Of a DNA stretch of 64,000 nucleotides, positions 21,603-33,200 are shown piece after piece. The position numbers were made by a program, and so were the translations under genes. The notes under the pieces are model-generated. The model made no database searches and was not told where the DNA came from. It worked only from the letters and a program-made list of their open reading frames with translations. Source of the stretch: Hyaloperonospora brassicae (taxonomy: Eukaryota > Oomycota > Peronosporomycetes > Peronosporales > Peronosporaceae); NCBI GenBank assembly GCA_947650285.1, contig CANTFL010000320.1:310001-374000 (forward strand), read 5' to 3'. The stretch's first letter is position 1. Each line of letters opens with the position of its first letter.

Positions 21603-22517
21603 GCCGGTTGCCTGACGCTTTGCAGACGAAGCGTCTCTCTCAATGTACCAGCAACGTCGCCGGCAGAATGGATGCATGTCGAGGACTCGTCGTCCGGCCT
21701 CGCTAGATCGGCCAGCGAGCCACCGAGTTTTCTTTGGCCGATGACAGTTGGCTGGTTGTAATTATATGCTGTGGGGTACTTGCTGGAATGATGACGGTAA
21801 AGACCTCATCAGCAGCGTCTTCATTCTGATCACGAGTTCTGGGAGACCGAGTTACGGTACATCGTTGTTGTTTCATGGGCCGTTTACCTCGTGCTTTGAT
21901 CGCACAGTTGATCAGTTCTGCCATTTGGTGGTATTCCCCACTACTGTGTTCGTAAACATGCAGCATACAAATCAACCGAACGGGGTTACGTCTACCTTTG
22001 CGGGAGGTTACACGGCATAGATCGACCGCATCTTGTGGTTACTTTTGAAGATGGCAAAGCTGCTCGTAGCAATTGGTAAACGACGCGCAAGCTGCGGCCA
22101 CTGTGGGACCAGCACGAAGTGGCTGCAGCTACTTCAGCTCGTTGGTTGCCTCGGTCCGCAAAGTGGGTCGACACGCGTAGTGTACTTTTCCACGGTATTG
22201 CAATATTTCGTCTCGGTCCACAGGTTGTGGAACGAGATCAAATATTGCGCATCTGCGACGCCACTTTTACCGCAAATAGCCGCCTCTCGCCATTTCCTGG
22301 TCGATCCATCGATTGGCTCCTTTGCGCCGTTACGAACGTCTCTGATTCGTCCAAACGAACCGCCCCAAGCGCCCGACCACCGACTGACTGGAGGGGGGAG
22401 CGAGCGATGCTCACGTCTTCATCTCTCGAGACAGCTCGACATACAAAGCCGTAGAGAGAAAACCCATTTGCAAAAGACGACGAGGAAGTGACCGGCCAGC
22501 AAACCGCACCGCTCGCA
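21603..22517. other. intergenic region upstream of hnRNP gene, no supported gene
   Basis: About 900 bp between the MED30-like stop and the hnRNP ATG. Short frames occur on both strands (for example 21703-21975 on minus) but none carries a recognisable motif or good splice structure. The 3' part should be promoter and 5' UTR of the hnRNP gene. Confidence 0.5.
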
Positions 22518-23525
22518 ATGGAAGGACTGGGCGTCGTGTACGAGCAAGAAGAGCCCGCGCCGGTCGAGACCGCACACAGTACGAGCGGCCACCCGACGGA
22601 AGCTGCCAGTCACGAGGGCGGCCGAGACAGTGGCAATGGCCGTGAAGAGGACGACGGGGAGGAGGAGGACGACGACGACGAGGAGATCCGCGCGCTGTCG
22701 GGTAATCCAAACGAGTTGGACGTGCAGCACGAGGCCCGAGGGCCGACTTCGAGCCAGCAACAGCAGCAGCAGCAGCAACAGTACCAGCAGCAGCAGCAAC
22801 AGCAGCAGTATCAACAGCAGCAGCAGCAGCACGAGACGAGGGAGTACGGCGACTATGGGCAGAGCAGTGGGCAGCAGCCGCAGCAGATGGAGCAGCACAG
22901 TGGCTACGACCGGAACGGCGGCGGGACGCAGCCAGGAAAGCTGTTTATTGGCGGTGTGTCGTGGGAGACGACGGAAGACACGTTGCGTCAGCACTTTGGC
23001 AAGTACGGCGTGCTCACGGACGCGGCGTTGATGAAGGACAAGTACACGGGTCAGCCCCGGGGCTTTGGGTTCGTGACGTTTGCGGACGCATTAGGTAGAG
23101 CACGCGGCACGTGCTGCCTTGTTTGTGTTGTATTGTTGTTGGTGTCTTGTTGGTGTTATTGCTTTTGTTTGTTTGTTTGTTTGTTTGCTGTTGGTTTGTT
23201 TTGGTGGCTTGTTGACGTGTTCGCGGGTGGTAATTGCTGACAATGTGTTGTTGTTGATTGGCTCCTCTTTTTGGTGGTGCATGTGGTGGTGTGGTGCTGC
23301 AGCGATCGACCGTGTGCTGGAGGAGACACATACGCTGGACGGCCGGTCAGTCGAAGTGAAGCGCGCGATCCCGAGGGAGAAGACGGCACCCGGTGCTAGG
23401 TTAGTAGTGATTTGCCGTGACGCGTGCAGTCGAGAGACGTGCTGGTTGCAGGGCTGGCTGCTGTGTATTACTACTATGTACTTGCTGAAGAAAGTAAAGC
23501 AACGCAGGAAGGAAGAAGGGCAGGA

Positions 23526-23556
<31 letters not shown>

Positions 23557-24829
23557 GAGAGAAAGAGAGACAAAAGAGAGAGAGAGAGAGAGACAGAGAG
23601 CAAGGAGCAGGTCAAGAGAAGAAGAAGAGGAAGAAGAAGAAGAGGAACAATTCTACTCAACACGATCAAATGGCGTTTGCTCGCTCCCTTCTGGTCTTCA
23701 CGCGCGACCCTCGCTCTCTCTATCCAGCCCTTCTCCGTCCACTCCCGTGAGAGGGGCTTTGGCATAGTAATGCACGCGGTCTAGCCCGAACCAGCAAGCA
23801 GACCGCATGATGACCCTGGCGAGAGCTGACACCCCGTCTAACTTGTAGTATCTCTTGATGTGCTGTGTAGCGAATTCCGCGGCGGGGGACGTGGCGGATA
23901 CAGCAGTGGCGGCGGTGGCGGCGGCTATATCGAGCAAAAGAAGATCTTCGTGGGTGGTTTGGCCCCCACTGTGACCGAGCAAGACTTTCGCCACTACTTT
24001 GAAGAGTTTGGCAAGACGACGGATGCTGTGGTGATGATCGACCGCGACACGCAGCGCTCTCGCGGGTTTGGCTTTATCACATTTGAGGAAGAGGTGCGTC
24101 AGGAGTGAGGTTGCAGCTGCCGTCCACAGGCTGCTCACACGTGATGTGCTTGTGTTTGTGCTCCCTCTTGCTCAGTCGTCGGTAGCAGAAGTGATTAGCA
24201 AGAGCCATGAGATTCATGGCAAGACTGTCGAGATCAAGCGAGCAGAGCCGAAGGAAGCTCGTAGTGGAGGCGGCGGTAGCAGCTACGGAGGGGGTCGTGG
24301 TCGCGGCGGCGGTGGTGGCGGCTGGCGAGGTGGAGGTCGTGGCGGAGGTGGCGGCAGTGGTGGCGGCAGTGGTGGCTATGGCGGTGGCGGCTACAGCGGT
24401 GGCGGCTACAGCGGTGGCGGCTACAGCGGTGGCTATGGTGGCGGCTATGGCGGTGGCTACGGCGCAGGCTACGGCGCTGCTGCCTATGGAGCCGGTGGCT
24501 ATGGAGCCGGTGGCTATGGAGGATATCCGCAGTCGTACCCTGGCTACGGCTACGGCGCGTATGGAGGCGGTCGGGGTGGCTACGGCTACGGTGGCTATGG
24601 AGGCTACGGTGGCTATGGTGAAAGCGGTGGCGCTGCAGCTGGAGGGGCTGATGGCGAAGGTGGTGAAGGCGGCGCCAGCGCAGAAGGAGGAGGATTCAGC
24701 GGAGACGGAGCGGCTCAAGGCGGACCTCCTGCTGGCTATGGATATGGCGGTGGCTACCGTCAAGGAGGAGGCTCTGGTGGAGGCCAAGGGGGCTCTGGTG
24801 GACGGTCGGATCGATACCGCCCGTACTGA
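22518..24829 (+). CDS. hnRNP-type RNA-binding protein: polyQ, two RRMs, Gly/Tyr-rich tail
   Basis: About 516 residues, hnRNP A/B, DAZAP1 or Musashi-like. Exons 22518-23094, 23303-23399, 23871-24093 and 24176-24829 join in phase. The acidic N-terminus (EEDDGEEEDDDDEE) is followed by a poly-Gln/Tyr tract encoded by CAG/CAA repeats (about 22755-22835). RRM1: KLFIGGVSWETTEDTLRQHF (RNP2) and RGFGFVTF (RNP1). An RGG-like linker precedes RRM2: KIFVGGLAPTVTEQDFRHYF and RGFGFITFEEE. The C-terminal 200 residues are Gly/Tyr-rich repeats (GGYSGGGYSGG, GYGGY) with dispersed Arg, ending DRYRPY. Such tails are low-complexity, prion-like and promote condensates. Expected roles: nuclear pre-mRNA processing, mRNA transport or stress granules. 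Each RRM is split by an intron after its RNP1. The longest intron carries a GA-rich tract. Confidence 0.88.
23524..23646. repeat. GA/GAA purine-rich low-complexity tract
   Basis: Imperfect (GA)n passing into (GAA)n, inside the 471-bp intron 23400-23870 of the hnRNP gene. It creates false open frames on both strands. Confidence 0.9.
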
Positions 24830-24969
24830 GCTACGTGCTATTGCAGGCAGTGACAGGGCGCAGGCTGACGTGTGCTCGGGCTTTGATGTGCCTGTCGAGC
24901 TTGCACCCACTCTGGACCCTTCTGTTGCTATCAAATCAATGCTTTTTCCCCATTAGTTTGCCGCAACCG

Positions 24970-27135
24970 CTACACTTGACGACTCGCTAACCACCTACGA
25001 AGCCGTGTTTTGTACTGCAATCGTGTTGAAGTTGCAAGGTCTGCCATCACTTGCACTAGTTTGGCTCGCGAGTCGGATGCAGAGGCACAATCGATCGCGT
25101 CGGCGTTATCGCTGGCATTTTGTCCAGCGGTAGGAAGGCGAGTTTCCAGGACTGCCACAAGCTCTTGTGGACCGCTTACCGACTGAAGCGACTCGGCTGC
25201 TTTCGACTGCAGTACATGGAACATGTCGGCAAAGTTCTCCATGTGGGGCCCCATGAGTACATTGCAACTGGGCAACACGCAATCGTGTGTCAGTCCTTCA
25301 CGTCGCAGGACATGCAGTCGATAACGGCTTTCTTGTTGTCACTCACCCTGCTCGAAGCGGCTCAATGGGGTTGTGACCGCCGCGCTTGACAAAAGTACCT
25401 GGCGACAAGTGCTCTCGCAACTCAGAACCTGCATCCAGTGTGGGGGATATCATCCATCCAAAGATGTCGTACCTCCAATCACTGCAGTAGCGATAGCGTC
25501 AAAGTACACATCGGATTCCCCCTGCGCGAACGTAAGCGCGTAAGCCACCACAACTTTGACGCCACAATGGCAATCCATGGAGACACTCACCATCGTGTCG
25601 ACGATAAAGATATCCACTGCGGGTGATGGCAGGCGATCACAAGAGCGTAAGGCAACGGTAAGTTCAGGAAACTGACAAGACATTGCACCCAGCATATCAA
25701 CCACGATGAGCGCCCAAACAAAGGCAATACGACTGAAGCAAGGGAGACAACGCAAAAGACAGCACCTTGCAACGAAGTTGCTCCACGATTGTAGATGTCC
25801 TCGTTGGGTGACGCGGGATCATCACCGTCAAAAGCTGCTGGTCGCCGCGGCATCGCCTCGACAGTTCTGTGTGCACATGTGCCATGATTACCTCCTCATC
25901 TGCATGAGTGCTGACAGCAACCCATGCTGGTCGCAACCCAATTGCACGCTTCAACGCAGCATTTTCGATTGCATTGCCCGGGAGACGCTGCGACGCTGCA
26001 GTTGAGGAACCAATGTGCAGAGGATGAGAATATCATACGTCGTACATGCAGCTCGCGGAAAAAGTCGTACCGAACTTGAGGTTCACCATAGCGTGTGCAC
26101 GTTGTGCTCCAAGCTGCTCAAAGCGTTGTCGATTCTGTCACGGAGGTTTCGTGCGCGGTAAGCACAGTCAGTCGCACAATGACGAACGTGACTCGACGCA
26201 CATACCTGCTCGTCTTGGCAAAGCACGAGCGAGAACTTGCTAACAACACTCGTCGAAAGCTCGCGCATCCCCGGCAGTCGCCAAAACTGAAACGACCGAG
26301 CAGACATTCGCCCATTCAGTAGACCAATGCGGATGCCTCGTCGAGCAGCTTCGGCGATCAGCGTTGGCCAAATCTCCGACTCGATCCAGATACCGACACT
26401 GCAATGCACAGGATGAGTGAGAGAACACCATTGTACACACTGGTAACGACTCGAAGCAGTGCCTACTCGGGTTGCCAGGCATCGTAGAACCGCTGAACGC
26501 ACGACAAGTGGTCCAGAGGAGCCAACACACACGTGACGTTGTGATGCTATCGCCAGTCCCCACAGCCAACCGCAAGACACGAGCACACGTAAAGCCTGAG
26601 AGATGAGCGCTCGTCAGCAGAATCAAACACTGCGGCTCAGGTACGTACGTCTTTCATCCGGTCCGTGACCACCTGTCGAGCTGCAGTTGTGGACGTAGAC
26701 AGCAACACCCGCACTTGTTTCTGCTCTCGACAAGCCCGCGAAGCCAACACGTCGTCCAGCATTGGCGTGTTTAGTGCCAGCTCAACAAGCGGTAAAGCCG
26801 ACAGCGACTCGCCCACGGATGCAGTGTGGATCCACAATGTAAAGCACTGGTTCCGCTCGCCCGCCGTGTGCGGTCCTTCGCTCTCGTGCCAATGATCTGC
26901 AGTCACAACACACACACGCACACGTTACGGACACAGTGTCTTTCCACGATATTGTCTGTCCTTCGGTCTCCATGGAAAAAAAGTACCTACCGGATGGCGC
27001 ACGGCATCCAAAGCGCTCCGCAGTGACGGAACGAGGCACAAGTCGTCGCCCATCTTTTCGATGCACGACCCACGACACGAGCGGCATCGACGTCGCCCAC
27101 AGACGGCGGTACACTGGAAACAGCGCCCCGGACAT
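24970..27135 (-). CDS. 3-deoxy-D-manno-octulosonic acid (Kdo) transferase, ten exons
   Basis: GT30-family glycosyltransferase, homologous to bacterial WaaA/KdtA, which moves Kdo from CMP-Kdo to a lipid A precursor; plants have a mitochondrial homologue. Exons (minus): 27135-26991, 26896-26649, 26546-26467, 26398-26206, 26134-26071, 25995-25766, 25671-25591, 25521-25473, 25428-25347, 25267-24970. Phases agree at all nine junctions, giving about 489 residues without a stop. Motifs: ERFG (about 42), [10 protein letters not shown] with the SxGE glutamate at 78 (catalytic in WaaA), [16 protein letters not shown] (about 160-171), [27 protein letters not shown] (about 271-278), PRHP (304-307), a D-T-M-G-E segment (345-349), GGHNPIEP (380-387) and [10 protein letters not shown]. 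All family hallmarks are present, so it looks functional. The first 20 residues are Arg/Trp-containing and could include a signal anchor or mitochondrial signal. Confidence 0.9.
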
Positions 27136-27500
27136 TTCTTGCGTGGCTGGCGGCGATGGCTCCAAAACAACACGAGCACTTCTTCGCAAAGATCGGTCGA
27201 TGCCCGAACGAAGTCGTGCAATGGGTTCAATAAAACACGGCGAGCGAGCGGATTCTCCAGCGTAATAGTCGCGTCGGAATGAACACAACCAACGGTTTTC
27301 TTCTCTCCCTAAAAAAAAACAAGGAACACCAAGAAAAAACTTATTGGGGTTGCTTCCCCCTCCCCCCCCTGGGGGGGGGGGGGGGGGGGGGGGGGGAAAA
27401 AGAAAAAACCTTCCCCTGTGTGTGTGGGGTCTCCCCCCCCCCCCCCCCCCCCCCCCTCCTGATCTGCTCAGACTTCTTCGACACTGCAACTAACTTTGCT
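27136..27500. other. 5' region of Kdo transferase gene with homopolymer block
   Basis: Upstream of the Kdo transferase start. The minus strand has GTTCATTCCGACG (about 27275-27287), which resembles an oomycete initiator about 145 bp before the ATG. The right part is filled by A, C and G homopolymers (see the G/C tract). Confidence 0.5.
27311..27457. repeat. G26 / C24 inverted homopolymer tract with A-rich flanks
   Basis: Contains A runs, CCCCC/CCCCCCCC runs, G x26 at 27371-27396 and C x24 at 27433-27456, separated by 36 bp that itself holds CCCC..GGGG. It could form a very stable hairpin or G-quadruplex. It also resembles low-quality sequence or a mis-assembled junction. Confidence 0.85.
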
Positions 27501-27905
27501 CGCCGAGTGTCGTCGTGATGTGTTGGCGATCGTTCCTTGTCGCCCGAGATTCCCCCGCGATGCCGGACTGAATTCAGCGAGTGAAGCCCCAGCCACAGTC
27601 ATTTGTTTGTGCGGAGTGTGTCCTACTTGCCCGATGCTTCATGTGTTCGAGTGGGGTGATCTACCTCAACAGGTTCGGTTCGTTGGTATCTGACTCACGT
27701 TTCCCTGACCTGCACGGCACTAAGGAGGACGACGGACGTCCAGACGTTAAATCAAGACGTCGCTCTTATCGAGTGGCGTCTTACGTGCTCGGACGAGTCA
27801 GCAAGTGTTCTTTTGCGCTTAGCCGAACTCAGGATCTCGGGCTGGGTGCACGCGCCGTGGCATTATGGCGTGAGCGATCCTCATGAATGGATGTTCACTG
27901 ATTGA
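27500..27905 (+). CDS. possible 3' part of a small two-exon gene, unrecognised
   Basis: One frame reads VICLCGVCPTCPMLHVFEWGDLPQ up to a donor GTATCTGAC (after 27687). Joining to an acceptor ATCAAG at 27755-27756 in matching phase continues as VALIEWRLTCSDESASVLL and ends WVHAPWHYGVSDPHEWMFTD before TGA at 27903-27905. The second part has a protein-like composition. No start codon or family is evident, the acceptor is weak, and the homopolymer tract next door makes the 5' side unreliable. Low confidence that this is a gene. Confidence 0.25.
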
Positions 27906-30250
27906 GGCACATCGCGCAGAGTGCGGTTGGTTCTAGCTTTGTTTCTCACATCTGTCTGAACATACAGCATATATTGCGACGGGTCCATGCGTCCACGGCG
28001 ATCCTGCCGATCGGACAACTGCACTGTAAAAAGCAAGCAACTACATCCCGGGCTGCCTGCTACCTGCTTCTAAGTTCGCGCTAGCGATTGCATGGCGTTT
28101 ATTGTACCACGTACACGTGCGAAGAAGACTGGAAGCCGCCCAGGTCCGGATCTTCAGCAGTGCCCTTTTGTCGATCGTTTGCATCTCAAGAAGTGGTGAA
28201 AGGCTGCTGTGGAGTATCTCTGTCCAGAAGCCGCTATGGATTGCCCCGAGTTCTCAGTAGGTATCGTTCGAGATAGACATTAGAGACCTGTTTAGGTCGT
28301 GAGGATGTTGAGCCGACGACCGACAGGTTGAAGCGATTGTTGCTCATCCAACGCACGAGGCGGAAGCTCTTGAATGATGGTATGATCCAGTGCTATTGGT
28401 AAAAGCTTTTGTTCTCCATCTGGATATCAAGAATCTCTGCCCCACATCTTGTCGGACTATTGACGAGTTCACTGCACCCGTCACCCGCTACGTATTCCAG
28501 AGGAGCCCGTGCGAACGGCTAATTCTTCTGCTTGGCGAAGTATATTCTCCTGTTGTTGCGAGCGGTCGAGTCTTCTGCTTGATGTACATTCCCTTGTTGT
28601 CGCCGGTGAGTGAACACTCGTTCTGTATGGATTCGCTTCGTCTGAGAATGCTTCCGGCCAGCGTGTGAGCTCGACGTTCAATCGACGATAGCTGGCGACG
28701 TACTCATTATACGTACGTGCTTCTTCTTCCGTAGCAAGCCTCGTATCCAGAAGTCCTTTGCAGGTTAGAGCTTGGCGTGACGACGACATTTGACATGTTG
28801 ACGCAAACGTACCGACTATCGCGGGACAGGACTCCGTCGCAAGCTTCCAGGAAACCAAGAAATGAGTCGCACGCACCAATACCCTCGACTGCCACGACTT
28901 TACGCGAGGATGAAAACGTAATTCGTGGTCAATCGCGATCATTCCACAGCTCTTCCAATGCGCTCAGGCCTTCGGTACGGTTGCCCTCTTTCACTGCATA
29001 CCATCTATGTGTGTGTGTGTGTGTGGTAAAAAGCCTAGGTTTCGCACTCACGCACGAGTCAAATCTTCAGGAATAACAAGCTCTAGGGGGCTTTTACGGA
29101 TGAACTCACGTCTATCCCGCGTTGTGAATGTCTCATCCTTGTCTTCGACGAGGCGTGTCACCCATTACTCGTGCGCTTCATCTCATCAGGATATTTCGAT
29201 GTCTATCGGGCCAACACGTTTGATCTGCATCGTGGCAGGTTCGAGCAGATATTTTTGAATCGATCAGCGCAGCCGCGCACAGTGCGCTGAGATTAATGCT
29301 GAACCTTCAGGGCGGAACAGTTCCGGCCCCTGGCAATGAGATACGGGTCGGGGACGTGGAGAATAGGTATTAGCCATTACAATTTCGGAAATTCTGAGGC
29401 GCTTGTTCATAGCGACACGAGTTGCGGCCAGGCGAAAAAGCCAGGAGCTTCTCTAACGATCTTTACAGACCATTCTTATGAGCACACACTACTACAAAAA
29501 AAGTAGCTGCCATAAAGTCAAACCTGGGCTTCTTGTGAAGCACAGACAAACAGGGGACACAGGTCGGGCTTCTGTCTGGGAGGCGGTCAAAGACACGAAG
29601 ATAAAAAAATTGCACCATCTGACTTACTTAGAGCTTGATAAGTATTATGAAGCTTGGCGCACCTGTGCTGCCCGAGGAAGTAAATGAACATGTGTAGAGG
29701 AGCTACGTAGCTCATATCCAGAGGAAGGCTCAAGCCACCTAGTTCTAACAGCTAGAGTCCGACTCAAAGGGTCAACTGGATCAACGAACAACGGCCCCCA
29801 GAATCAAGTGGTTCTAACTTGCGGCTTTAGAAATTGACTTAGCTCAAAGAACGATTGGATTAGACTTGTGGGTGAAGAACAAGCTCCCAGCGCAATGGGG
29901 AACTGGTAACTACGTACTGACTTCAATACGTAGCTGACCCTCATTGACAATAGTAGGGGCCAGTGCCCTGCTACCTCCCGTATATGTACGAAGAGGATTC
30001 AGGGCTTAATCATAACCATTGACTAAAATAGAAAAGGTTAGACGCGCGCTCCGATGAGACGCGGTCCTCATATTGCGCTTGATCTTATATTAGCGCTTCG
30101 TGACGTTCTTCAAAAGGTCATCCAATGACTTCAAGCAGTGAAAGTTTCCTTGTGTGTATCATATATTCTTGTCGTGGGTACTGCAGATGTGAAAGACTGA
30201 CAGAGGGAGAAATATACACGTTATGAACCCGTTAACGGCTGAGGGAAACA
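27906..30250. other. gene-poor transition region with degenerate frames
   Basis: No supported gene. A 153-codon open frame on minus (28942-28481; ...EEEARTYNEYVASYRRLNVELTRWPEAF...) and a degenerate minus frame further upstream (about 29050-29270; VTRLVEDKDETFTTRDRREF) look like remnants of one decayed coding sequence, possibly transposon gag, but I cannot assign them. A plus frame 29478-29687 (69 codons) is also unrecognised. A TG repeat lies near 29007-29026. Confidence 0.4.
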
Positions 30251-30254
30251 AGTT

Positions 30255-33200
30255 TTCAACGAGGACAACTACTTCGTATGGGTCTCCAGCGCTTTGATGA
30301 AGCATACCAATGATGACCTGTTCATATACATCGACGCGATGAAGACGCGAAACAGAAATGGCGCCAGCGCGTCAAATTGAAAATCAAAAACATGAAGTCC
30401 TTCGCAATGTGTGTATCACAACATACTTAAGTTTTTACACATGGTGCGGAACGCAAGAACGACTGAAGAATCGTGGGGGATTTTGGAGATATTCTTTTCC
30501 CTAGAATCATTCACAATCGAAAAGATATGCGTCGACAGCTGCATGCTTGAAGATGACGAAAAAAATGTGCTGGATCATTTTCTCAAGTTGGATGAGTTGT
30601 GGATGGCGACGTAAGCATCGGGGATGAGATCGCGCGCGATGAGCAGCTATCTCGCATAAAAAACAGATGATTATGATTGTAGATAATACGCAACACGTCG
30701 ACCTATTTGAGCTAAAGAAATGCTTCGTCGTGAATACGAAGGTATTGCTCGAAAGAAAAAAAGGAGGGGGGGGCTATCTTTGAAGGCAACAAGAAACTTC
30801 AAGAGCAGGAGTAACTGGTCGATGAAATCAAGATACAAATTATTTAAGACACGTTTGGTATACAGCGGGTATGGGTCTAAGAAGCAAGATTGTTTGAAAC
30901 ACAAGAGAAGCATACCGGGCAGGCATTTTCAGTCGGTAAATATATATCGGACAGTTGACTACTCGACAGTGCGCGAGTAGTGACATGTGCTCAATTCGAG
31001 ATAAGGCTGTGGATAGTTTCTCATTGGACAAGACTGTTGGAAGACTGTGCGAATGGCGAGTCAGTGACGGCTGATGATAATTGGGACAATTCGTGCTATG
31101 CATAATAACACGAATCCAATTATATAGAATATGTCATATACGTACCGAAGCTGGATCGTAGACACCATTCAATTACTGCATTGTCTTTGAAATGTTTGCA
31201 TGTGGCCTCCAGCAATAAGCCAATCTGTAAATAGGATGAAAAAGAAGTGGTGCCCAAAGCAGCCCAATAAAGTATGTTGTTTGTGCAGGAATGAGAAACG
31301 TTTAAAAAAGGCAGCACAAGTGAAGCGGTCAACAATGAAGATCAACCAACGAGTCAATGTGTACTACATGTACGATTAGGGCATTAGCGATCAAGGCATA
31401 ATAAACCTGGAAAATTTGTCGACAGATTTTAGATGATAGTTCTGGTGTTTGTCGATGATGAACAAGACGATATCTGTGAAGGGCGTGTCACTGGGAAGTC
31501 GGCGTCCAAGCCGATTTCAGAATCAATTTACGTTAAAATTGTAGACCGCATCACTGCTTCCGATTGTGTACAGTGATGTTAAGGGTAAGATGGAGAACAA
31601 AAATTAGGGTGGAGCAAGATTCATAGTAACGTTTCTGGATGAATATTCGCGGCATGTAGCCGTATATTTTTCAACACACAAGTTAGATGTATTGGAGAAA
31701 TATATTGACTATAAATCGATGATGGAACCTATAATATAACGCGATCAAGTGTTTTCGCACCGATAGAGATGGGGAATGTCAAACAATCGTTTTGCAGACG
31801 TGTCGGAAGATAAGTACCACGTATAAAGCGTCAGTGCCGTATTCGCCACAGCAACACGTTACGGCAGAACATATTTACAGAGCGCTCTCGCAGCGAGCAA
31901 GATTCGTGCTTATTGACATGCAAGTTGAGAAATAAAGGCGAGCCGAAACCATTGACACCACGATGTATGTAACAAATCGAATTACATGCGATACTAGTCC
32001 GACCAAAACTCCGTTTGAGGTGTGTTTTGGAACCAAACTTAACCTATCACATGCATGTCTTTGGTGCTCAAGGTTTCGGTCACTGTATAGAGTTGAAATG
32101 TCAAAACATGAACCAAAAGCCGTTTTGGTGCATGATTTTTGGTTATGCACATGATGTGAAGGGATACATAGTCTGCAATCTTATTTCACAACGACTGGAG
32201 ATTATGCGATCGGGGATGTTTCAAGAATTACTTAAGTCGAAACACGTGTCGGTTGTTTGTGACTCTCCAATTCACACCACGCATGGATCAGTATGACGAT
32301 AATGATGATGCCATGGCGCAATGACTAGTTATTCATGGCCGAAGTGGCGAAGAACTAAAAGTGGTTCGCTATAATGGACATGATCAAACAGCTTTGCCTA
32401 GAAGTGAATTTGAATGTCTTAGTTCTAGTCGAGACCTCGTGGACACATCTGAACGACTTGTAAATTTAGGTGATGTTACTATGGAGCCGAATAAACAGAT
32501 ATGGATACAAATCTGAATACTGTGCCCAGGAGGGGTCAAGCTTTTTTCTGATGTGAGTAAGAACAAAGACCGGCTTTCATTGTATCGGAAAAACTCAAAA
32601 CTCTGGTCTCGATTGCAAAATCAGACGCCTTCCTGAATACAAGTAGCAACGTACGAATGAAAGATACCACATTGAATATGAACAGGCTAATGCAGCGCTA
32701 GAAACAACATCAACTTGTACAGAAACGATGACGTCTCCACAGTCAAACATGTGGAGTGAAGCATTGAGACCAAGATAAGGTCATTGTACACAATGAACGC
32801 TTGGACCGCGTTGGAAAATCCCAAAACGAGTGATCCGAACCAAGTGAGCTTTCGATCTCGAAAAACATATGCGTGAAAAAACAACCCGCTTCAAGGCTCG
32901 ATTAGTGGCAGTGGGTTATCGTCAAACCTATGGAAGAGCTTATGACGAGACGTAAACACCTGTCGCAAACTTACATTTAATTTGTGTATTTCGGGCAGTA
33001 AGCTGTCATATATGTATGAATATTCATCAGTACGATATTGAAAGGCATTAAAGAATGGTGTGTTGGAGATGTGTATAGTCACACGCGTCAGGCGAAGAAT
33101 GATGCCTGAACAAGTTTTAAAGCTAATCGAAGTTTGTACGGACTAAAGTAAACTGCTGCAACGTTTTTAAGACAATTACATGTGTTTTTGTGAACATGTG

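Noticed and set aside
24077..24934. 285-codon minus-strand Ala/Ser/Thr-rich frame
   Set aside because: Complement of the Gly-rich tail of the hnRNP gene.
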